A program made the position numbers and the translations under genes. Below, piece after piece: positions 51,280-59,353 of a stretch of 64,000 nucleotides of DNA (its first letter is position 1; each line of letters begins with the position of its first letter). The notes beneath the pieces are model-generated. The model was not told where the DNA came from, did not search any database, and worked only from the letters and a program-made list of their open reading frames with translations. This DNA comes from Pelagibacter sp047722505 (GTDB taxonomy: Bacteria > Pseudomonadota > Alphaproteobacteria > Pelagibacterales > Pelagibacteraceae), in assembly GCF_047722505.1 (NCBI RefSeq), contig NZ_CP159814.1, positions 1,302,001 through 1,366,000 of the forward strand, read 5' to 3'.

Positions 51280-52646
51280 TGAAAGATACAAACGTTACAC
51301 CTTTTCCAAAAGAAAAAACTGAAAAGAAAGATAACTCTTTAGTCAGCTCTTTATCACCTAGAGAAATAGTTTCTGAATTAGATAGATATGTTGTTGGACA
51401 AAATAAAGCTAAAAAAGCAGTTGCCATTGCTTTAAGAAATAGATGGAGAAGACAGGCTTTAAAAGGTGAAATGAAAGATGAAGTTTTGCCTAAAAACATT
51501 TTAATGATCGGGCCAACAGGGGTTGGTAAAACAGAAATTTCTAGAAGATTATCAAAATTAGCTGAAGCTCCTTTTGTAAAGGTAGAAGCCACAAGGTTTA
51601 CTGAAGTTGGGTATGTTGGAAGAGATGTTGAGCAAATTATAAGAGATCTGCTTGAAATTGCAATTGCAATGGAGAAAGTAAAGAAAAGAAAAGAAGTTCA
51701 TGCAAAGGCACAAAAGTTAGCAGAAGAAAAAGTTTTAGATGCTTTGGTGGGTAACAAAGCAAGTCTTGCTACAAGGGAAAGCTTTAAAAAAAGATTAAGG
51801 GATGGTGATCTGGATGATAATGAAATTGAAATAGCAGTAAACGATAGTGGCTCTCAAACTGCTTTTGAAATTCCTGGAATGTCTGGAGCAAATATTGGAA
51901 TGATAAATATTGGAGAGATGATTGGAAAATCTGTTGGCAATAAACAAAAAAAGAAGAAAATGACTGTCAAAGAATCTCATGAAATTTTGATTAATGATGA
52001 AGCTGACAAGTTGATAGAAGAAGATAAAATTATAAAATCAGCAAAAGATTCAACAGAAAATAATGGAATAGTTTTTTTAGATGAAATAGATAAAATTTCA
52101 GGAAGAACTGACAGGTCTGGTGGAGATGTTTCTAGAGAAGGAGTACAAAGAGATCTACTTCCTCTAATTGAAGGAACAACAGTCAGTACAAAGTATGGTA
52201 CAATTAAAACTGATCATATTTTATTTATTGCATCTGGAGCATTTCAGCTAGCTAAACCTTCAGACTTACTTCCAGAATTACAAGGTAGACTGCCAATAAG
52301 AGTTGAGCTTGAAGCTTTAACTAGTGATGATTTTAAAAGAATTCTTAAAGAGCCAGACTATAGTTTAATTAAACAGTACGTTGCTCTTTTAAAAACAGAA
52401 AACGTTGAACTAGAATTTTCTGATGATGGAATTGATGCAATTGCCAATATGGCTTCAGAAGTTAATAATACTGTAGAAAATATTGGTGCCAGAAGACTGC
52501 ACACTATTATCGAAAGAATATTAGATGATATTAGCTTTACAGCAACGGATAGAGCTGGTGAAAAAATTATAATAAATTCTGAATATGTAAAACAAAATCT
52601 AGAAGAACTTGTTAAGGATACAGATTTATCTAAATTTATTCTTTAA
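51279..52646 (+). CDS. hslU: ATP-dependent protease ATPase subunit HslU
   Basis: A 455-residue AAA+ unfoldase. Walker A is MIGPTGVGKTEISRRL, VGYVGRDVEQIIRDLL follows, Walker B is GIVFLDEIDKIS and the C-terminal part has LPELQGRLPIRVELEAL and GARRLHTIIERILDDISF. It feeds substrates into HslV. Its 3' end overlaps the smr gene by 11 bases on the other strand. Confidence 0.97.
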   Translation: MKDTNVTPFPKEKTEKKDNSLVSSLSPREIVSELDRYVVGQNKAKKAVAIALRNRWRRQALKGEMKDEVLPKNILMIGPTGVGKTEISRRLSKLAEAPFVKVEATRFTEVGYVGRDVEQIIRDLLEIAIAMEKVKKRKEVHAKAQKLAEEKVLDALVGNKASLATRESFKKRLRDGDLDDNEIEIAVNDSGSQTAFEIPGMSGANIGMINIGEMIGKSVGNKQKKKKMTVKESHEILINDEADKLIEEDKIIKSAKDSTENNGIVFLDEIDKISGRTDRSGGDVSREGVQRDLLPLIEGTTVSTKYGTIKTDHILFIASGAFQLAKPSDLLPELQGRLPIRVELEALTSDDFKRILKEPDYSLIKQYVALLKTENVELEFSDDGIDAIANMASEVNNTVENIGARRLHTIIERILDDISFTATDRAGEKIIINSEYVKQNLEELVKDTDLSKFIL

Positions 52647-53156
52647 ATTTATTCTTATTTTTAAGATAGATATAAAAAGCTCCACTACCACCATCTTCAA
52701 TCTTAGCGTCTTTAATTTCAATAATAAATTGTGTTAAACTTTTATTATTTTCAATAAATTCTGGAACTGAATATTTTAGTATACTCAAATTCTTTGAAAG
52801 GTAGGGGTTTTCAACATTTTTAGACCTTAGTCCTTTGCCTGTAATCACTATTATTTTTGTAACATCTTCATCAAAACATTTTTGAATAAATTGTTCTATG
52901 GCTTTGTTTGCTTCTTCGATTGTACAACCATGTAGATCTATTTTTTTTATCTTCTCATATCTTATATTTTTTTTATGGACAGAATCTTTATTTGGAATTT
53001 TTTCTTTATTATTTAAAAAATTTTCCCAGTCTTGTATGTCTTTGTTTGAGTTTTTTACATCTTTTTTTTTTACAGAATAATTATTAAGATTTTTTTTTTT
53101 TTATTTAGAAAATTTTTCCAATCTTCTTTATCTTTGTCTGTAATCTTCTTAATCAA
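52636..53156 (-). pseudogene. Smr domain protein, interrupted by a frameshift at a 13-A homopolymer
   Basis: The Smr core is KIDLHGCTIEEANKAIEQFI...VITGKGLRSKN and DGGSGAFYIYL, read in one frame from about 53089 to the stop at 52636. The N-terminal part (TTG at 53156, KKITDKDKEDWKNFLNKKK) is in another frame. The two join only if the A-tract at 53090-53102 had a different length (for example 11 or 14). The first coding motif DWKNFLN is repeated about 25 residues on as DWENFLN. The gene may be a true frameshift, a slippage switch or a sequence error. Smr proteins are nucleases or ribosome-associated factors. It starts right after the tim44-like stop. Confidence 0.8.
53090..53102. repeat. Homopolymer of 13 A/T in the smr gene
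   Basis: A run of 13 T on the plus strand (A on the coding strand) sits exactly where the smr reading frame breaks. It is the longest single-base run I see in the window. Confidence 0.95.
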
Positions 53157-53750
53157 TTAAGTAAGCGTTTCTATTAATAGCCAATTAGGATTCGCTGATT
53201 TTAATTCTTTTGAGAAAACCCAAGTATCATAAACAGTTTTAATTTTTTCACTATCACCAGAAACTATTTTTTTTTCTTTATCTTTTAGACAGGTAATTAT
53301 TTCACTAACGAAATCTACCGTAACCTCTAGACTGTTTTCTATTTTTTTATGAGTTTTGACTGCTGCTGATTTAATTCCAATAAATGTTATTTCGGCGAAA
53401 TATCCTTTGCTTTCTCTATCTTTGAGTGCTTCCTTAAACTGTTCATAAATTTTTTTACCCAAAAGTGGTTTACTAGCTATTAACTTATTATCACTATCAC
53501 TAAAATCTGTAATGATTGTTTCGTAAGCAATTTTTGCACCCTTTAAAAAATCTTTTTGAGCCACTTCATCAAAGTTTTCACTAGCTGGTTTTAAGCTTAA
53601 GTTTGTTTTTTGAAATTCTTTTTCAAATTGCGAAGAAATTTTTTCCCCAAAACCAGTTTTTTTTCCAAGTATCCCTCTTAAACGCAAAAAAATAAAACCC
53701 GCTATCATTGCTAAAAGAATAATATCGATGTATTCAAAACTATAACTCAT
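53157..53750 (-). CDS. Tim44-like domain protein
   Basis: A 197-residue protein from the ATG at 53750, which gives the expected short N-terminus and membrane helix (DIILLAMIAGFIFLRLRGILGKKTG); an upstream in-frame ATG at 53792 adds an improbable 14 residues. The Tim44 domain has AQKDFLKGAKIAYETIITDFSDSD and the closing DTWVFSKELKSANPNWLLIETL. In alphaproteobacteria this protein (TimA) is related to the mitochondrial import motor subunit; the bacterial role is unclear. It lies near fxsA and secB as usual. Confidence 0.9.
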   Translation of the reverse strand: MSYSFEYIDIILLAMIAGFIFLRLRGILGKKTGFGEKISSQFEKEFQKTNLSLKPASENFDEVAQKDFLKGAKIAYETIITDFSDSDNKLIASKPLLGKKIYEQFKEALKDRESKGYFAEITFIGIKSAAVKTHKKIENSLEVTVDFVSEIITCLKDKEKKIVSGDSEKIKTVYDTWVFSKELKSANPNWLLIETLT

Positions 53751-53808
53751 ACTTTTATAATATTTACTATGTTGATTAATTACAACTAGCAATTTAGACT
53801 AAGGACAA

Positions 53809-54231
53809 ATGAACACATTTTTATTATTATTGGTTGGTGTCCCAATTATTGAGATTTACTTATTTATCAAATTAGGTTCTCAAATTGGTGCTTTTAACAC
53901 TATTTTATTAATTTTTATTACTGCTTTCTTTGGTGTTGTTTATGCTCGATATGAAGGCTTTAACACTCTGAAGTCAGGAATGTCTCAAATTGTGAAAAAT
54001 GAACTTCCGGTTTATGAAATTATTTCTGGTGCAGCATTAGCGTTTGCTGCGTTACTTTTAATTTTACCTGGTTTTGCTACAGATATTTTAGGATTACTGA
54101 TAATATTTCCACCAACAAGAAAATTGATATTTAAAAAAGTTTCAATTAAACATAATCCCATAAAGAAAAAGCAAGATTTTATTAATGGTGATTTTGAAGA
54201 TATAGAAGATGATGATGACAAAAAACTTTAA
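53809..54231 (+). CDS. FxsA family membrane protein
   Basis: A 140-residue protein with three to four membrane helices: LLLLVGVPIIEIYLFIKLGSQIGAFNTILLIFITAFFGVVYARYEGF and ALLLILPGFATDILGLLIIFPPTRKLIF, then an acidic tail. FxsA overproduction relieves phage T7 exclusion by F in E. coli; its normal function is unknown. It overlaps secB by 23 bases, so the two are cotranscribed. Confidence 0.93.
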   Translation: MNTFLLLLVGVPIIEIYLFIKLGSQIGAFNTILLIFITAFFGVVYARYEGFNTLKSGMSQIVKNELPVYEIISGAALAFAALLLILPGFATDILGLLIIFPPTRKLIFKKVSIKHNPIKKKQDFINGDFEDIEDDDDKKL

Positions 54232-54637
54232 AATATTAGCTGAATTTATAAAAGATATGTCTAGCGAAACACCAGATGCTGAGAGCTATTTTTTTGTAAA
54301 AGATAATATCTTAAAATATAATTTAGATATTGTTATTAACTCAAAGCCTTTAAAGAATCAACTTATTGAAGTAAATACAAGCTTAAAATTTGAGGATAAA
54401 GAACCCAACGAAAAAAAATCTCATTTTGAAATAGTTTATGCGTCAATTGTAAAAATTGATGAAGAGATAAAAGATAAAAAAGATTTAGAAAAAATAATAT
54501 TGTGCGACGTTCAAAATCAAATTTTTCCGAATTTGGAAAGGGCATTCTTAAATTTACTGCATAATTCTGGTTTTCCAGAAGTAAAATTGGAGAAAAAAAT
54601 AGATTTTACTGAGCTATACAAGCAAAGATCTGCCTAA
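54209..54637 (+). CDS. secB: Protein-export chaperone SecB
   Basis: A 142-residue acidic chaperone. Pattern: FIKDMSSETPDAESYFF, YNLDIVINSKPLKNQLIEVNTSLKFE, HFEIVYASIVKID, NLERAFLNLLHNSGFPEVKLEKKIDFTELYKQR. It keeps preproteins unfolded for SecA. Three consecutive ATG codons open the frame and any could be used. The stop TAA overlaps the dnaQ stop on the other strand. Confidence 0.93.
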   Translation: MMMTKNFKILAEFIKDMSSETPDAESYFFVKDNILKYNLDIVINSKPLKNQLIEVNTSLKFEDKEPNEKKSHFEIVYASIVKIDEEIKDKKDLEKIILCDVQNQIFPNLERAFLNLLHNSGFPEVKLEKKIDFTELYKQRSA

Positions 54638-55302
54638 AAAAAATTTTTTTTTAAAGTTTTATTTAAATATTCCTTATGTAGCTTAGCTTCTTTTTCTGTT
54701 GGTTTGATAATCTTTTTATAATATTGATTAATATTATCAGAATCTATTATTGTTTTTTCATTATCTTCATTTTTAAAATTTAGTGTGGGTTCTTTCTGCC
54801 CTAACAGGTTAATATAAACTTTTGCTAACAAATCACAGTCTATGAGAGCAGTATGTTGTGTTCGTTTGGAATTATCCACATGATACCTCTTACATAAAGC
54901 ATCAAGACTTGTTGGCGAACCAGGGAATTTATCTCTAGCTAATGCTAGTGTATCTACAACATTTTTGTTATCTAGTTTTTCCTTACCCAATAATGCTAAT
55001 TCGTTATTAAGATGTGATAAATCAAATTCAGCATTATGAATAACCAACTTTTTATTTTCTATAAAATTTAAGAAATCTTTTACCACATCTGAAAATTTTT
55101 TTTGGGTAGATAAAAATTCATCTGTATAACCATGAACCTCTAGTGCTTTTTCAGAAACTTTTCGTTCAGGATTTAGATAGCAATGAAATGTATTTTTTGT
55201 GGGGATTAAATTATCTAATTCTATGCAGCCAATTTCCACAATTCTATGCCCTTCTCTAACTGATAAGCCGGTCGTTTCTGTGTCTAGTACAACTTCTTTC
55301 AC
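54634..55302 (-). CDS. dnaQ: DNA polymerase III epsilon subunit (proofreading exonuclease)
   Basis: A 222-residue DEDDh exonuclease. ExoI is VLDTETTGLSVREGHRIVEIG, ExoII is LVIHNAEFDLSHLNNEL and ExoIII is HTALIDCDLLAKVYINLL. It proofreads for the replicative polymerase. It is part of the coaE-dnaQ-secB block beside the origin. A C-terminal tail of about 50 residues, Lys-rich, follows the exonuclease. Confidence 0.95.
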   Translation of the reverse strand: MKEVVLDTETTGLSVREGHRIVEIGCIELDNLIPTKNTFHCYLNPERKVSEKALEVHGYTDEFLSTQKKFSDVVKDFLNFIENKKLVIHNAEFDLSHLNNELALLGKEKLDNKNVVDTLALARDKFPGSPTSLDALCKRYHVDNSKRTQHTALIDCDLLAKVYINLLGQKEPTLNFKNEDNEKTIIDSDNINQYYKKIIKPTEKEAKLHKEYLNKTLKKNFF

Positions 55303-55303
55303 T

Positions 55304-55873
55304 TTATATAATTTTTTTTATTATTTTTTTAATATTTTTTTTAACATACCTATTGGTAAAATTATTTTTAATTATATAGTTGGATTTTTTCTTCTTTAAA
55401 CTCAAAGGAAGTTGAATCTTTTTAAATTTATTAAATAAATCAATATTAAAATTATTTCTTTTTTTTAGTCTTTTTATAATCTCAGATTTTTTTGACTGAA
55501 TAAAAATTATAATATCACCTTTATTATTTAGCTTATTTTCCAATAAAAGAGGAATATCTAAAACAATTGCTCTATGTTTTTTATTTTTTTTTAAAAATAA
55601 ATTCATTTTTTTTCTAATTTCTGGATGGATTATTCTTGTAATTTTTTTTAAATTTAATTCCCTTTCAGTTATAGCTTTTATAATTTGATCTTTTTTTGCT
55701 GGAAATGATGAAAAATTTTTAGGTAAAATCTTTTTTAGTTTCTTAAAACATTGTTTGTTAGTTTTGTAAATTTTAGCTACTTCAAGATCGGCATTAAATA
55801 ATGGAAAATTAAAAAGTTTGGCTATGTGACTTTTTCCGGATCCTATATCTCCAACTAACGCTATTCTAATCAT
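55304..55873 (-). CDS. coaE: Dephospho-CoA kinase
   Basis: A 189-residue P-loop kinase with GDIGSGKSHIAKLF, then LNKPLFNADLEVAKIYK-like ADLE segment, HPEIRKKMNLFLKKNKKHRAIVLDIPLLLE. Last step of coenzyme A synthesis. The C-terminus is extremely Lys/Asn/Ile-rich (KKNIKKIIKKII), an effect of AT pressure. It overlaps aroE by 4 bases. Confidence 0.93.
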   Translation of the reverse strand: MIRIALVGDIGSGKSHIAKLFNFPLFNADLEVAKIYKTNKQCFKKLKKILPKNFSSFPAKKDQIIKAITERELNLKKITRIIHPEIRKKMNLFLKKNKKHRAIVLDIPLLLENKLNNKGDIIIFIQSKKSEIIKRLKKRNNFNIDLFNKFKKIQLPLSLKKKKSNYIIKNNFTNRYVKKNIKKIIKKII

Positions 55874-56667
55874 GCTCTTAACAAATTAAAGGTTTCTTTA
55901 TCTATTTCTGGTAAAATTCCATGCCATATAAAAAAGGCTTTTTGTGCTTGATGAACAAACATGGTTTTTCCATTTTCTACTCGGGCCCCAAATTTTTTAC
56001 CTTTTTTTAAAAAATCGGTTTCCTCTGGATTATAGATTATATCATAAAAAAATTTATTTTTACTAATATTTTCATAATCAAGCTTGATTTTATCTTTTTC
56101 ATTTAAGCCAATACTTGTGGCATTTATAATAATATCAAAATTAATCATTTTTCCCCAATCTACTATCCCTAGTTCTGGAAAAGAATTTCTCATCTCCACG
56201 GCTTTTGCTTCAGTTCTATTCGTTATGAAAATTTTCTTTATTTTTAATTTTTTTAGAGCAATAATAATAGAGGGCACCACTCCGCCGGCACCAATAATAA
56301 GTACCGTCTTATCGTTAATTATTTGGTTTGTTTTCTCTAAAGCAACTTTAAAACCCTCAATATCTGTATTATCCCCAATAATTTTATCTTTTATTTTATA
56401 AATAGTATTTACAGATTGAGATTTACTCGCCTCATCAGTTAATAAATCTAAAAAGGGTATAACTTTTTTCTTAAAGGGAATGGTTATATTTACTCCATGG
56501 ATCTTTTCTTCTTTAATCTCTAAAATTAATTTTTCTATCTCTTCTTCTTTTAGCAATTTTTTTTCATATAGTGCTTTTATATTATTTTTTTTAATCCAAT
56601 AATTATGAAGTTTTGGGGATAGTGAATGTTCTATCGGATTTCCAATAACTAAAAATTTTTTATTCAT
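55870..56667 (-). CDS. aroE: Shikimate dehydrogenase
   Basis: A 265-residue NADPH-dependent enzyme of aromatic amino-acid synthesis. Motifs: GNPIEHSLSPKLHNYWI, NITIPFKKKVIPFLD with the catalytic Lys, NTIYKIKDKIIGDNTDIEGF and the Rossmann VLIIGAGGVVPSIIIAL. It overlaps both coaE and maf by 4 bases. Confidence 0.96.
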   Translation of the reverse strand: MNKKFLVIGNPIEHSLSPKLHNYWIKKNNIKALYEKKLLKEEEIEKLILEIKEEKIHGVNITIPFKKKVIPFLDLLTDEASKSQSVNTIYKIKDKIIGDNTDIEGFKVALEKTNQIINDKTVLIIGAGGVVPSIIIALKKLKIKKIFITNRTEAKAVEMRNSFPELGIVDWGKMINFDIIINATSIGLNEKDKIKLDYENISKNKFFYDIIYNPEETDFLKKGKKFGARVENGKTMFVHQAQKAFFIWHGILPEIDKETFNLLRA

Positions 56668-57251
56668 TCTAATATATTTAAATAGTTCTTTATTTGTTTT
56701 ATTGGAAGTCCCATAATCGTGTCCTCGTCCCCCTCAATTTTAGAAAATAAATTTCTTCCTTCACCCTCAATTTGATACACGTTGTATGCATAAAGCGCCT
56801 CGTCTGAAATTTTTATTAAATAGTTTTCCAATTCCGAAAGGGGCATGTTTTTCATTGTTAATGAGGCTATATCGGTGTAATTCCATATCATAGATCCACC
56901 CCTTGAAATACAAACCGAACTTATTAATTGATGAGTTTTTCCATTCATCCTTTTTAGTATTTCTAGTGCCTCTACTCTATCATTTGGCTTTGATATTATT
57001 TCACCCTCTAAATCTATTACACTATCTGCTCCAAGCACCATTTCCTCTATAAATTTTTGGCTAATTTTGTTAGCCTTTAATTCTGCTAAATTTTTTGAAA
57101 TAATTGTTGGAGATGCTCTTTCTTTTAGTAGGCTTTCTTTAACACTGTCCTCATCCACATTAGATGGTTCTATTTTGCACTTAATGTTATTTGCCTCTAA
57201 AATTTTTTTTCTCACACCACTTTTTGATGCAAGTATAATTTCTTCAACCAT
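56664..57251 (-). CDS. maf: Maf family nucleotide pyrophosphatase
   Basis: A 195-residue protein with ASKSGVRKKILEANNI, the catalytic block ELKANKISQKF, LGADSVIDLEGEIISKPNDRVEALEILKRMNGKTHQLISSVC, and YQIEGEGRNLFSKIEGDEDTIMGLP. It hydrolyses noncanonical or canonical NTPs. It sits between ppsR and aroE; it overlaps ppsR by 8 bases. Confidence 0.95.
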   Translation of the reverse strand: MVEEIILASKSGVRKKILEANNIKCKIEPSNVDEDSVKESLLKERASPTIISKNLAELKANKISQKFIEEMVLGADSVIDLEGEIISKPNDRVEALEILKRMNGKTHQLISSVCISRGGSMIWNYTDIASLTMKNMPLSELENYLIKISDEALYAYNVYQIEGEGRNLFSKIEGDEDTIMGLPIKQIKNYLNILE

Positions 57252-58068
57252 TATTTTTATTTATTTCATATATTTTAATTATCGATGCTGCGGTTTCCTC
57301 TACTGACTTTCTGGTAACGTCAATTGTTGGCCATTTGTATTTGACAAACGTTTTTTTTGCTTCGTTAACTTCTTTTTCTATCTTACTAATATTTGTATAA
57401 TTTGTATTTTCTTTTTCCTTAAGAGCGTTCATTCTATTTTTTCTAATATCAACTAATCGCTGAGGCTCGGTTGTTAAACCAACTACACAAGAAAGTTTAG
57501 GATTCTTTTTTAAACTTTCTGGTATTGATTGCTCGTTTACCAAAGGAATATTTAAAGTTTTATAACCTTTGTTAGCAAGATAAATTGATGTCGGTGTTTT
57601 ACTTGTTCTGCTTACCCCTAACAATATCAAGTCTGCTTTAGCAATATCCTCTACTAAATTACCGTCATCGTGCGCCATAGTGAATTGAATGGCCTCGATT
57701 CTCTCATAATACTCTTCGTTTAAGGCGTGTTGTCCGCTAGGGACGTGAGATGCTTTTTGATTTAAAAGTCTAGAAAAGCTCATTATTAAGTTTCCTAAAA
57801 CACTAAAACAAGGAATTTTTTTTTCATCTCCTCTGTTTGCCAAAAACTTTGCAAGAGAAGTGTCAACAATTGTATATAAAATTATCGCATTATCATTTTT
57901 TTTTGCTTCTTCCATAATTTTAGATACTTGATTTTCTGTTCTTGTAAAAAAATAAGATTTAACATCATATTCTATGTTTTTAAATTGAGCCTTAATTGCT
58001 AAAAAAACTCTGTCTAATGTTTCGCCAGTAGAGTCAGAAATAAGGTATACTTGATAAGTATTACTCAT
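57244..58068 (-). CDS. ppsR: Pyruvate,phosphate dikinase regulatory protein (bifunctional kinase/pyrophosphorylase)
   Basis: A 274-residue DUF299-family protein. Pattern: YLISDSTGETLDRVFLAIKAQF, FTRTENQVSKIMEEA, IQFTMAHDDGNLVEDIAKADLILLGVSRTSKTPTSIYLANKGYKTLNIPLV, with the P-loop-like GVSRTSKT. It phosphorylates and dephosphorylates PPDK or PEP synthase. In alphaproteobacteria this gene (RP001 homologue) flanks the chromosome origin opposite hemE, exactly as here. Confidence 0.95.
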   Translation of the reverse strand: MSNTYQVYLISDSTGETLDRVFLAIKAQFKNIEYDVKSYFFTRTENQVSKIMEEAKKNDNAIILYTIVDTSLAKFLANRGDEKKIPCFSVLGNLIMSFSRLLNQKASHVPSGQHALNEEYYERIEAIQFTMAHDDGNLVEDIAKADLILLGVSRTSKTPTSIYLANKGYKTLNIPLVNEQSIPESLKKNPKLSCVVGLTTEPQRLVDIRKNRMNALKEKENTNYTNISKIEKEVNEAKKTFVKYKWPTIDVTRKSVEETAASIIKIYEINKNNG

Positions 58069-58256
58069 GAATAAAATGTTGGTAATTAAGTATTATTTTT
58101 ATCATTTTTTAAAATAATCATATTTATTATTTTTCTTTGTAAAACCCAATTTTTATAAACATTAATAAACATGTTAAATATTAATATACATTTTATCTAA
58201 TAATATTAAATAAACCCTTAATTTACGACTATATAACAATTCTATAATTTATTAAG

Positions 58257-58265
58257 TGTTGATAA
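58257..58265 (-). promoter_or_regulatory. DnaA box-like site (one mismatch)
   Basis: TTATCAACA on the minus strand, one base from TTATCCACA. Confidence 0.5.
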
Positions 58266-58267
58266 GT

Positions 58268-58276
58268 AGTGTATAA
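58268..58276 (-). promoter_or_regulatory. DnaA box-like site (one mismatch)
   Basis: TTATACACT on the minus strand, differing only in the last base from TTATACACA; three bases from the neighbouring site in the same orientation. Confidence 0.45.
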
Positions 58277-58300
58277 AAACTAAAAAACAAATAATTACCG

Positions 58301-58309
58301 TTATTCACA
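58301..58309 (+). promoter_or_regulatory. Consensus DnaA box
   Basis: TTATTCACA matches TTAT(C/T)CACA exactly, 42 bases upstream of the hemE start. Confidence 0.7.
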
Positions 58310-58351
58310 TACTATATAACTAATACTATAATTAAATATTTACTTATTATT

Positions 58352-59353
58352 ATGACACCCATTCAGGAAACAATAATAAACAAAAAAACAAACAATTCTC
58401 CAATATGGTTAATGAGACAGGCTGGTAGATATTTACCAGAATTTAGAGAAATTAGAAAATTAAATCCTAATTTTATAAACTTATGTTTAGATGAAAATTT
58501 ATCTTCAAAGATAACCTTACAACCTCTTAAAAGATTTGATTTGGACGCTGCTATAATTTTTTCAGACATTCTAATGATCCCATATGGATTAAACCAAGAA
58601 GTAAAATTTGAAAAAGATTTTGGCCCAATATTAGGTTCTTTAAATTTAAAAAATATATCCAAGGTCGATGAAATTGACTTTATAGAAAAATTATACCCAA
58701 TCTATAAATCAATTAAAAAAGTCAGCGAAGACAATTTAATAAAAAACAAGAATTTAATAGGATTTGTTGGTGCTCCATGGACTTTGTTAGTTTATATGAT
58801 CAATAAACATTCCCCAAAGAAAGAACTGGTAAAAAATTTCTTCAAAGATGAATTTCTAATAAATAGAATTTTAATAATCCTAGAAAAGTTTTTAAAATTA
58901 CATATTGACCAACAGATAAAAAATGGTGCAACAATAATTCAAATTTTTGATAGTTGGGCTGGTCTTCTAGAAGAAAAAAACTTACCAAATTATGTATATG
59001 TGCCAACATTAAATTTAGTTGATTATATTAAATCACTAAATGTTCCTGTAATTTGTTTTCCAAAAGGAATAAAAGATTATAAAAATTATTGTGATATCGT
59101 TAAACCTGATGCGATTAATATTGATTATAATGTTGATCCTGTTTCAATATGTAGGGAAATAAAAATACCAGTTCAAGGAGGTCTTGATCCTAAAATTTTA
59201 TTAACAGACAAAGAAAATTTAAAAAAAGAAACCTTGAAATATTTAACCACCTTTAAAGATCATCCTTATATATTTAATTTGGGTCATGGGGTGTTACCCG
59301 AAACTAATCCTGACATGGTTGACTATTTAGTTAAAACAGTAAAAGATTATTAA
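58352..59353 (+). CDS. hemE: Uroporphyrinogen decarboxylase
   Basis: A 333-residue barrel enzyme with the N-terminal signature SPIWLMRQAGRYLPEFREIR, the IIFSDILMIPYGL segment holding the catalytic Asp, GFVGAPWTLLVYMI, FDSWAGLL and NLGHGVLPETNPDMV. It makes coproporphyrinogen III. First gene right of the origin; the hemH start follows its stop directly. Confidence 0.97.
   Translation: MTPIQETIINKKTNNSPIWLMRQAGRYLPEFREIRKLNPNFINLCLDENLSSKITLQPLKRFDLDAAIIFSDILMIPYGLNQEVKFEKDFGPILGSLNLKNISKVDEIDFIEKLYPIYKSIKKVSEDNLIKNKNLIGFVGAPWTLLVYMINKHSPKKELVKNFFKDEFLINRILIILEKFLKLHIDQQIKNGATIIQIFDSWAGLLEEKNLPNYVYVPTLNLVDYIKSLNVPVICFPKGIKDYKNYCDIVKPDAINIDYNVDPVSICREIKIPVQGGLDPKILLTDKENLKKETLKYLTTFKDHPYIFNLGHGVLPETNPDMVDYLVKTVKDY

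Larger units (their letters stand above)
58069..58351. other. Probable chromosomal replication origin (oriC)
   Basis: A 283-base gene-free, highly AT-rich stretch between ppsR and hemE. This is the conserved origin site of Caulobacter and Rickettsia. The right half has the consensus DnaA box TTATTCACA (58301-58309, plus) and, on the minus strand, TTATCAACA (58265-58257) and TTATACACT (58276-58268), each one mismatch from consensus. The left half is nearly pure A/T and could be the unwinding region. Genes on both sides point away from it. I see no other gene in it. Confidence 0.8.

Noticed and set aside
52636..52848. A free-standing 70-residue protein
   Set aside because: It is only the C-terminal part of the Smr domain; the frame continues upstream through the DLHG motif.
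52898..53080. Plus-strand frame opposite smr
   Set aside because: The minus strand encodes a recognisable Smr domain; the plus frame is Phe/Ser-rich shadow sequence.
56084..56401. 105-codon plus-strand frame
   Set aside because: Antisense to aroE, with no domain.
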